NCBI GenBank assembly: GCA_026119855.1
Contig: JAOWBW010000481.1
Coordinates: 186,001-250,000, forward strand
DNA from: Campanula takesimana
Lineage: Eukaryota > Streptophyta > Magnoliopsida > Asterales > Campanulaceae
DNA: 64,000 bases
Direction of reading: 5' to 3'
The notes beneath the pieces are model-generated. The model was given only the letters and a program-made list of their open reading frames with translations. It ran no database searches and had not been told where the DNA came from. Positions 53,928-64,000 of the stretch are shown here, in pieces (positions within the stretch are counted from its first letter, which is position 1; the number at the start of each line of letters is the position of its first letter). The translations under genes and the position numbers were made by a program.

Positions 53928-56900
53928 ATGACTGGGAAAGAAATCTTAAACCCAAATGCTAGCCCTTCGAAACAAGCGCCTCAAGGATCCATCTTTGCCA
54001 GATTAGGAGACAAGGCGCCTAGTGGCTGCTCGGGCACTCCCTCCCAGAAAGCAAGAAGAGAGGCGGATCTGAGAGATCGTATCGAAACATCAAAAGCACG
54101 CAAGGCACAGAAACTCCCCGTCACTCCCCTCACCCTTGAGCAGATTCAAAAGAAAATCCAGCTCCTGAAAGACAGGCATGATCTAGTAGCGGAAGGGCTT
54201 CAGTTAAACCTGGCCCTGGAAGAGCTATTTAATGCCGAGGCTGACACGGCAATCCCTCTTGAAAGATCAAAAACTCATGGTTCTAAAAGCGTAGCCAGCA
54301 GGGTGGAGGGAAAGAAGAAAAGAACGATCGTTGTGGAGGACGACGATGAAGAAGGAGAGGAAGGGAGAAAGAGTGAAGAAGGAGAGTCTCAACCTCGAAG
54401 GTCCAAAGGCCACTACAAGGGAAAAGCAACTATTAGAACAGGAGAGCAATTTGCGGGGACGGCAAAAAGGGTGAAAACCGGGGAAGAGATTGATTACAAG
54501 GTCCAGGGGATGATCAGGGACCTATGGGAGTCTAAGCAAAGTGTGGCAAAATGCATTGGACCCATAGATGCTTTTGCCTCCTGGATAGCTGATTCCCCAA
54601 TCCAGCGGGGAAAGGTCCCCACGCTAGACGCTTATGACGGCTCGTCTAACTCCAAAAGCGATGTTGGGCGGTTTGAAGGGCAGATGGCTCTATTTTCAAC
54701 GGATGAGGCCGTAAAATGCAAGGCTCTAGCATCCACCTTCAAGGGGAAGGCGCTGGGATGGTTGTTGGCCCATAAACCCCGCTCCATTTGCAGCTACGAG
54801 CAATTACGGACGTCGTTCCTGAATTCGTTCGCGGGCGCTGGGGAGGTCGCAAGACCGAAATCGTATCTATGCGGTGTGAAGCAATATCCCGGAGAAAGTA
54901 CGAAAGCATACATTACTCGGTTTAGAAAAATGACCGAACAAATCGTGGACCTAACGAGAAATGACATCGAGCTGTGCTTCTTGGGAGGATTGACATCCTA
55001 TACCTTGAGACAAGAGTTCGCTTGTCGAAAGCCCGAGGGAACGGAGGAAATGTACAATCGAGCCATTGCCATGGCCGGAGTTGAGCCCTCGTTCATGGAA
55101 GATGCCCGCAGGAGCATTCGGGATAGGCTCGAGCCCGCTCATGACTCAAGGTACCACGCGGGCTACTCGGGGGGCAGTGGCGGCCGAAATAGAGGAAGAC
55201 CGAGGGGCGCGACCAATTTCAAAAGAACTGACAACACCTTCACTCCTTTGATAGCCCCAAGGACTGAGATTCTGCGGGCAGAAGCCCTGCCTCCTCCCCC
55301 ACCCCTAGAAAGAAAGCCTTATGAGGAGAACAAGAAGAAGTGGTGCGGCTACCATGAAAGCCACGGGCATAACACGGATGAGTGTTTTCAGATGAAAAAG
55401 ATAATACAACAGAAAGTCGAGGCCGGAGAATTGAAAAAGTGGATTGAGGGGCCCAGCAATAAAGGAGAAGCCCCACGAGGACATGTCCAATATGTTAGGG
55501 ATAACGACGCCGATGGGGAAAAACGCTACGACATCCAGTATATCGGGGAAGAAGCCCCGAGCAACACCCAGCTCTCTATTCAGATCAAGAAATTGGAAAA
55601 GGTGTTCCTGATACCTGCATACCCACCCGAGCAAGAGGAAATGATCGGGTTCAAGAGGAGCGAGCTGGCCTCCACCCTCTTCCATTCAACACAGCCATTG
55701 ACAATCAAGATGGCTATTGGTAGAGCGGATATTGGGAGGGTCCTCATTGATACCGGGGCTTCACGGGACATACTCTACTTCCATTGTCTAGAAGAAATGG
55801 GGATGTCCGAGGCGCACTTAACCCCATATGCGGGATTGTTGGAAGGGTTCACGAATCATACGGTCTACGTAAAAGGGACCATTGACTTCGAAGTGACCAT
55901 TGGAGAGAGGCCGTTCGAGAAAACAGCCCGCGTCACGTTCATGGTGATCGATCTGAAATCACAGTACAACGCAATCTTGGGAGTGACCGCTCAGGCTGCC
56001 CTAGGAATCGTTGCGTCAATCCCTCACCAGAAGATCAAGTTCAGCACCCCCGCAGGGATAGCATGCATCGAGAATAAGCCCGAGCTTTTTCTCAAAATAA
56101 TAGAGAAGAAAAGAAGGGAGAGTGCGATGGGGACAAGATTTGTAGGCCCGAGGGAGGCAAAAAAGGTCAAAACCAACAGCAACAGGACCGAGGAGGCGGC
56201 CATGATTGGAACTTTGTCATTCCACTCAACACGGGCAGAATTTAAACGGAGTAGGAGAGCCCGTCGTATTGCCGCAAAGACCGAGCAGATAGACATCGTG
56301 ATCGATTCGCTGCACGACAGGGAAATAAGGGACATCCGCCCCAACGATGCTCTGGAGGATGTAGTCATAAACCCCGCTTACCCCGAACAAACGGTCAAGG
56401 TCGGGCTGGAAATCCCCGCAGAAGAAAGGAAGATTCTGATCGAGCTGCTGCGGAAAAGCACGGATATATTTGCCTGGACCGTCGAAGATATGAAGGGGAT
56501 AAGTAGAGAGGTCATCGAGCATGAGCTGAATGTCGATCCCACATTTACCCGGGTCCTCCAGAAAGAAAGATACTTTTCACCGGAGAAGAAAGCGGCGATC
56601 AGAATCGAGGTAGATAAACTGCTGAAAGCAGGAATCATAAGCCCGATCAAATATCCGAAGTGGTTAGCCAACGTCGTCATGGTAACCAAAGCAAATGGTA
56701 AGTGGAGGATGTGCGTGGATTTCACCGATTTGAACAAGGCCTGCCCTAAGGATTGTTACCCTCTTCCCCGGATCGACCAATTAGTAGACTCTATCGCCGG
56801 GCATAGGGTGTTAAGCTTTATAGATGCGTACTCGGGCTACCATCAGATAAAAATGAAGGAGGATGACGTCCCTTCTTTCGCTTTCTATGCCGCGGGCAAA

Positions 56901-59618
56901 ACCTACACGTTTAACAACATGCCATTTGGCCTCAAGAACGCGGGCGGTACGTATCAAAGGATGGTAGGAATCGTCTTTGATGATCAATTAGGCCGGAACC
57001 TGGAGGCTTACATCGACGATATGGTTATCAAGACCAAGGAGACCTCTCACGACATTGATATGGCAGAAACCTTCACCAACCTCCGGGAAAATAACATGAA
57101 GCTTAATCCCTCCAAGTGCGCTTTCGGAGTAAAGGCAGGAAAATTTTTGGGGTTCATGGTAAACCAAAGAGGGATCGAAGCAAACCCCGAGAAAATCACG
57201 GCGTTGATAAGCATGCAGCCCCCCAGATGCGTTAAGGAGGTGCAGAAGCTTAATGGCCGCATTACGGCTTTGGGAAGATTCATTGCTAAGTCAGCCGAAA
57301 AGTGCCTGCCTTTCTTCAAAACTTTAAAAGGAGGAGGAGAGAAGGGCTTCGAGTGGAACGAGGACTGCCAGAACGCTTTCGAGCAAATAAAAGCTTACCT
57401 AGGAAAGCCGCCGCTATTGAGCAGCCCGGTGTTTGGGGAGGAACTCTATGTTTTCTTGGCCGCAACAGATCATGCAGTGGCCGCTGTTTTGGTAAGGGAA
57501 GAGGGCAAACTTCAGAAACCCGTGTATTATGTCTCCAAGGCACTTTCTGCTGTGGAAGGCCGCTATCTAAACATTGAAAAGCTTGCTTTCGCCTTGCTCG
57601 TAGCCGCTCGGAAGCTGCGGGCATACTTCATCGCCCACCCAATCACGGTTTATTCAGACACCCCGCTGAAGAAGATACTCCATAAGCCCGAATCCTCGGG
57701 GAGAATGCTATCGTGGTCCATAGAGCTGACTGAATTCCAGATTACCTACTCCCCGAGGAAGGCCATCAAGGCACAGGCACTGGCGGACTTTGTGGCAGAG
57801 ACCACATTTGAATCAAAGGAGAGCGAGCCGGACAAAACCCAACCCGCAAAGACAAAGAAAAAAAGAGGCGAGAAGGCAATAGTTGCAGGGGAGAGACCGG
57901 AAAATTGCTGGTCGTTAAGTGTAGATGGATCCGCCGGAAAGTCTGTCAGCGGCGCCGGAATTCTCTTGACCGCCCCGGAGGGTCAAAGGTTCAAGCGAGC
58001 CTTGAGGTTTAAGTTCGCGGTCTCAAACAATCAGGCCGAGTACGAGGCATTGATAGCGGGTTTGGAATTAGCCCGGGACATGAAAGTATCGAAGCTGGTC
58101 GTGAAGAGTGACTCACAACTAGTAATAAACCAGGTGAAAGGGGAATACGAAACAAATCACCCGGTTTTGGTGAAATACAAGGAGCTCGCGACAGACTTGT
58201 TAAAGGAATTCGAATACCATGAGCTGAACCAAGTTAACCGGGCTGAAAATTGCGAGGCGGACTTGCTTTCCAGGATCACAAATGAGGACATTGCCAAGCT
58301 TAGTGTGGACTGCTGGATAGAGTTCACCGAGCGCCCAACCATCGACAGGATAGAGATCCACCAAATTGGAGATTCGGAAAAAGATTGGGTTGACGAGATC
58401 AGGGAATATATCGAGCGGCAAACCCTCCCCAACGACCCTGACCGGGCAAGAGTCTTGATGAAACAGGCCGCTAGATACACGATTATTGATGGAGTGCTTT
58501 ATCGGAGATCCTTTACCAAACCACTGCTGAGGTGTGTCAGGTCCGAAACAGTCACCAACCTGTTATACGAAGTTCACGAAGGCGTGTGTGGAGGGCATCC
58601 CGGAGCCCGGACGCTATCCGACAAAATCAGATTCCTCGGGTATTATTGGCCAACAATGAAAAGAGGTGCAGAAGACTACGTCCGCAAATGCGACCAATGC
58701 TAGAGGTTCGCCAACATACCAAGGCAGCCGTCCACCGAGCAGAGTTTGGTAGTCCCAACTTGGCCATTTGATATGTGGGGGATTGATTTGATTGGGCCTT
58801 ATCCCAAGGCGCCCGGCGGAGCGCAAATGGTAGTGGTTGCGGTGGACTACTTCACAAAATGGGTTGAGGCAAAAGCACTGACTAGTACTACGGAAGCAAG
58901 CATCATCAAGTTCGTCCATGATCACGTCTTCTGTCGGTTTGGTCTACCGCGGGCCATTGTCTCCGATCACGGACCCCAATTCCAAAGCAAGTTCACGGCG
59001 GAGTGCAAGAGACTCAACGTGGAACATCGGCAATCCTCAGTCGCAAGACCGCAGGGAAATGGACAGGCCGAGGCCGCGAACAAGTTGCTCATGACCGCTT
59101 TGCACAAAAGTTTGAAGGGAAGGAGTGGTCGCTGGATGGAAGAGCTCAGTACTGCTCTATGGGTTGTCCGAACCACGACAAGGAACTCAACGGGAGAAAC
59201 CCCTTTTTCCCTGACATATGGATCAGAGGCGGTCGCACCTGTGGAAGTAGCCTTACCCACTTATAGGGTCGCCCAATTTAATGAAACATAGAATGAGGGA
59301 GCCCGCAGAAAAGACTTAGACTTTACCGAAGAAAAACGGTTGGAAGCACGAGCAAAAATGGTCAATTATAAGCAGAAGGCCAAAGTCCATCATGACAAAA
59401 GGGTGAACAAGAGATCGTTTGCCGTGGGCGACTGGGTTCTGAGGAAAGTTGAAGTCACAGGGAGGCAGCCCGGATACAACAAGCTTTCGCCCAACTGGGA
59501 AGGCCCTTATCAGATTGCCCGCATAATCAAAGAAGGAACCTACAGGCTTCTAACGGCAGAAGGAAAAGACTTGAAAAACGCCTGGCATAGTGATCATCTG
59601 AAAAAGTATTACCCTTAG
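53928..59618 (+). CDS. Tat-lineage Gag-Pol polyprotein with two internal stops
   Basis: The frame is 1897 codons including the breaks. Gag (about residues 210-400) has GKALGWLLAHKP and a zinc-knuckle variant WCGYHESHGHNTDEC. The protease has VLIDTGASRDIL (intact DTG). RT has CVDFTDLNKACPKD, FIDAYSGYHQI and YIDDMVIK. The first RNase H (YYVSKALSAVEGRY) is degenerate and is followed by a second, archaeal-type RNase H (LSVDGSAGKSVSGAGI, NNQAEYEALIAGLELA, VKSDSQLV), the mark of the Tat lineage. Integrase has the HHCC finger (HPGARTLSDKI, CDQC), the core (WGIDLIGPYP, AIVSDHGPQF, QGNGQAEAANK) and a C-terminal WEGPYQI domain. TAG codons at 58701 and 59289 lie where Gln would fit (CAG to TAG); the frame is otherwise unshifted. 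Confidence 0.92.
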
Positions 59619-59846
59619 AAGACAATTGTAGATCTTGAAATCTTTTTGCAAACAATAGCAGTTAGAAGTTGTGGAATTACTCATGTATTGTAACGAAATG
59701 GCAATGTAATCTATTCAAGTACAATGAATAATACTGCTATCGTTCTCTGAAATTACTCAAGTATGTTCGTTCTCAAAGCGCGGTCATGTACTCACGAGCA
59801 AGACCGCGTGCCCGCGATGCGGATGCCTTTTGCCAGTCTACGAACG
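59619..59846. other. Post-pol untranslated region of the Tat element
   Basis: Short AT-rich stretch, then a diverged relative of the array unit (GCGCGGTCATGTACTCACGAG, split, with AGACCGCG) at about 59778-59810. Confidence 0.6.
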
Positions 59847-60801
59847 ATGCGCGGTCATACGCCCTCGAGCTAGACCGCAGGGCCCATGTCATACGCCTTT
59901 GAGCTAGACTAAAGTGGGAGAATGTATTCCTTGGTGGGCTTATTTCCTTGAGAAATTCCTAAGACCCAAGATGCGCGGTCATACGCCCTCGAGCTAGACC
60001 GCAGGGGCCATGTCATACGCCTTTGAGCTAGACTAAAGTGGGAGAATGTATTCCTTGGTGGGCTTATTTCCTTGAGAAATTCCTAAGACCCAAGATGCGC
60101 GGTCATACGCCCTCGAGCTAGACCGCAGGGCCCATGTCCTACGCCTTTGAGCTAGACTAAAGTGGGAGAATGTATTCCTTGGTGGGCTTATTTCCTTGAG
60201 AAATTCCTAAGACCCAAGATGCGCGGTCATACGCCCTCGAGCTAGACCGCAGGGCCCATGTCCTACGCCTTTGAGCTAGACTAAAGTGGGAGAATGTATT
60301 CCTTGGTGGGCTTATTTCCTTGAGAAATTCCTAAGACCCAAGATGCGCGGTCATACGCCCTCGAGCTAGACCGCAGGGCCCATGTCATACGCCTTTGAGC
60401 TAGACTAAAGTGGGAGAATGTATTCCTTGGTGGGCTTATTTCCTTGAGAAATTCCTAAGACCCAAGATGCGCGGTCATACGCCCTCGAGCTAGACCGCAG
60501 GGCCCATGTCATACGCCTTTGAGCTAGACTAAAGTGGGAGAATGTATTCCTTGGTGGGCTTATTTCCTTGAGAAATTCCTAAGACCCAGGATGCGCGGTC
60601 ATACGCCCTCGATCTAGACCGCAGGGCCCATGTCCTACGCCTTTGAGCTAGACTAAAGTGGGAGAATGTATTCCTTGGTGGGCTTATTTCCTTGTGAAAT
60701 CCCTAAGACCCAGGATGCGCGGTCATACGCCCTCGAGCTAGACCGCAGGGCCCATGTCCTACGCCTTTGAGCTAGACTAAAGTGGGAGAATGTATTCCTC
60801 G
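59847..60801 (+). repeat. 124-bp tandem array in the Tat element, about 7.7 units
   Basis: Units begin with ATGCGCGGTCATACGCCC at 59847, 59971, 60095, 60219, 60343, 60467, 60591 and 60715, exactly 124 bp apart; the last is incomplete. Each unit has two half-repeats sharing TCATACGCC and GAGCTAGAC. The first half forms a hairpin (GCGGTC...GACCGC). Units differ by only a few bases. Such arrays between pol and the 3' LTR are known in Tat elements and can seed satellites. Confidence 0.97.
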
Positions 60802-61016
60802 AGTTAAACCGCGTGCGCGGAACGAAGACAGTTCGTGCGAGAACAAACCTTCTAAGCTGTGTAATCAAAAGAGTGATGGCAAAAGAGCACGCAAGAGAGG
60901 AAATCAATAGCAAAACTGAAAACAATTATACATATACAAACCAAAAATCACTTGTTCGAAAATGTCCAGACCTACACTATTACAAAAATTTCCCAGGATG
61001 CAACCCGGTCTGATCT

Positions 61017-64000
61017 TCATTAGGCCGGGGGAGGAGCATTCTCCATCTCTGGAACAGAGGCAGAGGCATCAGTGTCAGGCACGGATCCAGACTGATCCTG
61101 AGAAGCATCAGCAAGAGCGGAGGCATAAGGAGAGTAAGGAAGAACCATACCATCAATGTACGGGCCGCCGGGGCCAAAAGTCCTCTCCAAAGCTGCGACC
61201 AGAGGCAAGGTACCCGCGGCGGAATATCTGAACCCATCAATAGCGAAAGAAGATCTTGGACAGTGACCGGAGCGACGGGAGGAAGAGTTGATCTGACAGA
61301 CTCGGGTAACTCGGAGAGTTGGTCCGCGGAAAAGGGCACTAGAGCGTGGCCGGCAAAGCATTGAGGGTCTGAGGCCGTAATGGAGCAAAGAATCGCAATC
61401 TCTTGCGCACTGTATTTGCCCGTAGCTGCCAGATTACGGCCTACTGTATGGAGAGCTGAGTTATATTGCTCTATGCTTGCCTCCTCCACCTTTTCTCTGT
61501 AAGCATCAGACGCCTCAAACTCGGCCACGGCTTTCCCTCGCTCTTCATCCAAAACAAGTTCCCAGTCTTTCTCAAACCGCATGGCATCCAAAACCTTGCC
61601 ATCCAGTTCATCAACCTTCTCGGATAAGCTCCTGTTCTTCTCCCTCTCCTCCTCCAACCGTTTTTCAGCCTCGGCCAGGCGAGCCTCGAGTCGTTGCTTT
61701 TCAGACTCAACGGTTGCTTTTTCAGCCTCAGCCTGGTCTTTGGCCTCGCGAGCTGCGTCGAGATCGTTGCTCAGTTTGGAGTTCTCCTTGACAGCAGTCA
61801 TCAACTCGGCATCTTTATTCTTAAGCTCCTCTCCCGAGCCCTCCAGGACCTTGGACAGGCGGGCAATCTCATCCTTCGCCTCCGCCAGTTTCTTCCCCCT
61901 CGCCGCGGCCAAGGCAACTTCGGCTTCATACTGAGACCGCATATATAGCAGGTCATTGCTAACCTGATTAATAAAGAAGCATGTGGAGATTATATTAAAA
62001 AACGGGATGAGGAATTAGAGGGTCAAAGGATCGATATATAAAAAGAAAGAGCACGTCGGTTTAGACATGGAAAGTGAGACACTAACCTCAGTCATAGCCA
62101 AGCCCGCGTGACCCAGGGCGGTCAGGAAGTTGGTCTTGGACAGCACCTTCTGTTGATAGTCCGGGAAGTTCATACGGTGAAGAAGCCCATCGCCAACATA
62201 AGAATTGAAGCCGCGGCGGCTATGGAGATCAACCCCATATACCTCGGGGGCCTCGGCTACCTTCTTCCCAAACTCCTTAGCTCGGTCATTGTCCTCAATT
62301 AATTCGACGGGGAAGCGCTCCGAGCATAAGGTCCCTTTGGCGGGGGAGGATACGGTAAAACCGCGAGAAGGAGACTCCAGACGGGGCTGTTTATTTTTTG
62401 GAGGCAAGGGGTCAGCGATCGGACTCAGACCCCTTTTCTTCGTAGCCTCGGGCACTGATCTGCCTGCATCATGCGAGAGAGTGGGAGACCCCGAGCCCGT
62501 CAAATCTTTTCCCCGTCCGCTCCCGCGGGGCCGTAGAGGAAGCTCGCCCGTCGTCGGGACAACTGCAACGGCCTTCTTTGACTTGTCCAGAAGATCCGTG
62601 ATCGGTAGTTTTCTCTCTGGGGCCTCGGCCTTATGCATTTCGGCCTGCCTCTGCTGCTTCGCCTCGGCCTCCCGCTGCTTCGCAGCCAATCTCAAAGCAT
62701 TAATATTCTTGGGAGGCATGGTATCAGTGGGATCTGCGGGCAAAAGTAACAGTCAGTCGGATATGATCAAATAAACTAACAGGTACGAAGTTTCAGTTGA
62801 TTAAGTATGAAAAAGACCAGTCAAGCCCGGATCCGGGCATTGTTCCCCCAATCGGCAAGCAGGGCACTCATGGGCAAAGGCAAAATCTTGGTGGACCCTC
62901 CAGCAAGGATCCCGCCACATAGGAGCCATGTTAACCCTGCTCTCAAAATCAGGATTTCGGCATGGGGCCACCCCGGCGTAAGCCAAAAGACTCTCATTGT
63001 TGATGATGGCTTGAACGTCGAATACTTGTTCAACCACGACCACGGTCTGGTCCTCTAAAGTCACCGACTTCGTATGCCGGGCGAGATAATCCTGCATGGC
63101 GGACGCAAGCTCAATACCCCCATCTGAGCAAGGATAATCCTTGGAAGATATGGACAGCGGGGAAGTATTATCAGGCTTAGAAAAAGGCCACCCGAGTCGA
63201 TTCTGAATCACCAGAGGATATCTCTGCCACTGATCGAATTTGTTAGAAGCCGCAGAAAAGATCTTTTTCGACCTGGGCTTCGTTTTCAAGCTCAAACTGC
63301 TCGCGGTGACCTGATGGGTGAAGAAAACGTACAAGGCGGACAAAGAAGGTTCGTATCCCAGCACCCTGCTTACGACAATAAAGGACACCAGGTAACGAAT
63401 TGCGTTGGGAGTCAAGTCCATGGGAAGGCACTTGGAAAACTCCAGGAATTCGCAAATGAACGGGTCCAAGGGAAGCCGGAGGCCATTCTCAAATTGAACG
63501 GGATAGAACACGCAGGCGATGTTATCTGCCCGGACTCGGGCAGGACCTGCCAAATTGCTCCCTGAAGGAGAGGTGTAATCATCAAGACCGCCGACAAGGT
63601 AGATTTTGCGATCGATGTGATACACGGTTAAAAACTCGTCATCGGAGTCCTGCTCCTCCACCATGCCCGCTCCAGAACTGGAGGCCCCGGCCTGGCTCGC
63701 AACCCTATCGTCGGGCCCCTCGGGGAAGGAAGCCAAAATTTGAACCGGGGAGCGGACGCGTTTGACCATACGCGCGGTATCTGGGGCCATTCTCTCTAAA
63801 TCCCCCCGTGGGTCAGAGGGTGTCTCAGACGACTCAGACTCATCAACTAGCCCGTGAGCCACGATCGCCCCAACCTCAGCCTCAAGAGCGGGTTCACCAT
63901 CAACGCCCATTTCTTGATCGGAAGCCTCCGCACTGCTCGTGACCTCAATAACCCCAGGGGCCAATCCCGGAGATCGTGCCTGTTCGTCCTCGTCATTAAA
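61017..64000 (-). CDS. Antisense spliced gene of the Tat element, 5'-partial
   Basis: Three exons on the minus strand join in phase: from the window edge (64000) to 62818; 62733-62087; and 61963 to about 61017. Introns are 84 bp (ACTG/GTCTTT...CCGCAG/AT) and 123 bp (GAG/GTTAGT...AATCAG/GTT). Exon 1 encodes an acidic N-terminus and a domain with LRLPLDPFICEFLEFSKCLP and a YLVSFIVVSRVLGYEPSLSA-like stretch. This resembles the putative gypsy-type transposon domain (Transposase_28). Exon 2 is basic and proline-rich (KKRGLSPIADPLPPKNKQP). Exon 3 is a long coiled coil (ARLAEAEKRLEEEREKNRSL). Near 61200-61245 a frameshift seems likely, because the tail is better continued in another frame (DTDASASVPEMENAPPPA). 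The promoter and N-terminus lie beyond the window. The role is unknown. Confidence 0.75.

Larger units (their letters stand above)
53123..64000 (+). mobile_element. Gypsy element of the Tat lineage (Retand/Grande-like), 3' part outside
   Basis: It starts with a 5' LTR at 53123, followed by a primer-site-like sequence, one long Gag-Pol frame with two RNase H domains, a 124-bp tandem array and an antisense gene. Dual RNase H and extra antisense ORFs between pol and the 3' LTR are known for Tat elements. The 3' LTR and the distal antisense exon(s) are not in the window, so full length exceeds 10.9 kb. Local GC content is higher than in neighbours. Two TAG codons interrupt Pol. Confidence 0.9.

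Noticed and set aside
59847..60801. Regular repeats suggesting a CRISPR-like array
   Set aside because: The whole 124-bp unit is conserved, including what would be spacers, in a plant retrotransposon. It is an ordinary tandem array.
61477..61948. Plus-strand frames over the Tat antisense coiled coil
   Set aside because: Ser/Pro/Leu-rich complements of Glu/Lys/Ala codons. The minus-strand reading with spliced exons is far more protein-like.

Overview
This is nuclear DNA of a flowering plant. The evidence is split genes with GT-AG introns, two recognisable plant-specific gene families, Stowaway/hAT/Mutator-like/Helitron elements, and Copia and Gypsy LTR retrotransposons of plant lineages. There is nothing prokaryotic here: no operons, no CRISPR array, no rRNA and no recognised tRNA gene. 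I cannot name the species.

Two host genes can be followed exon by exon, both on the + strand. (1) A GT31 galactosyltransferase of the hydroxyproline O-galactosyltransferase (HPGT) type occupies eight exons from 3988 to the stop at 15770. Its first exons lie left of the window, and its introns carry Stowaway MITEs, an hAT MITE and other repeats. (2) A TPD1-like small secreted cysteine-rich protein has a signal-peptide exon at 18107-18164 and a second exon at 36975-37282, separated by an 18.8-kb intron. That intron holds a nest. A Mutator-like element (19021-34651) carries a captured fragment of a plasmodesmata-located (DUF26) protein gene and is itself split by a complete 13.4-kb Copia element. 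Beside it lie a second Mutator-like element and several Stowaways.

The rest is transposon-dominated. Layout: 1-3250, LINE fragments split by an hAT element. 3988-15770, HPGT. 18107-37282, TPD1-like gene with its nested intron. 38473-48053, a complete Tekay/Del-type chromovirus with 2.5-kb LTRs, inside a possible CACTA-like element. 48267-48856, a complete TRIM. 49125-50945, a 5'-truncated LINE interrupted by a CACTA-end fragment. 52239-52599, a small Helitron. 52793-53122, part of an hAT element cut by the last element. 53123 to the window end, a Tat-lineage Gypsy element with dual RNase H, a 124-bp tandem array and a spliced antisense gene; its 3' LTR is outside.

The most interesting signals are accessory genes carried by two unrelated LTR elements. 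The Copia element has, downstream of pol, a sense-strand gene with its own TATA box, a CT-rich leader and a 1003-bp intron. The Tat element has an antisense three-exon gene. In both, the predicted product is a folded N-terminal domain of plant-transposon type, then a basic low-complexity stretch, then a coiled coil. The Copia element is also sprinkled throughout, coding linkers included, with a GGCGCA motif. All three LTR retrotransposons have broken polyproteins, even though the two complete ones have nearly identical LTR pairs and intact target-site duplications.
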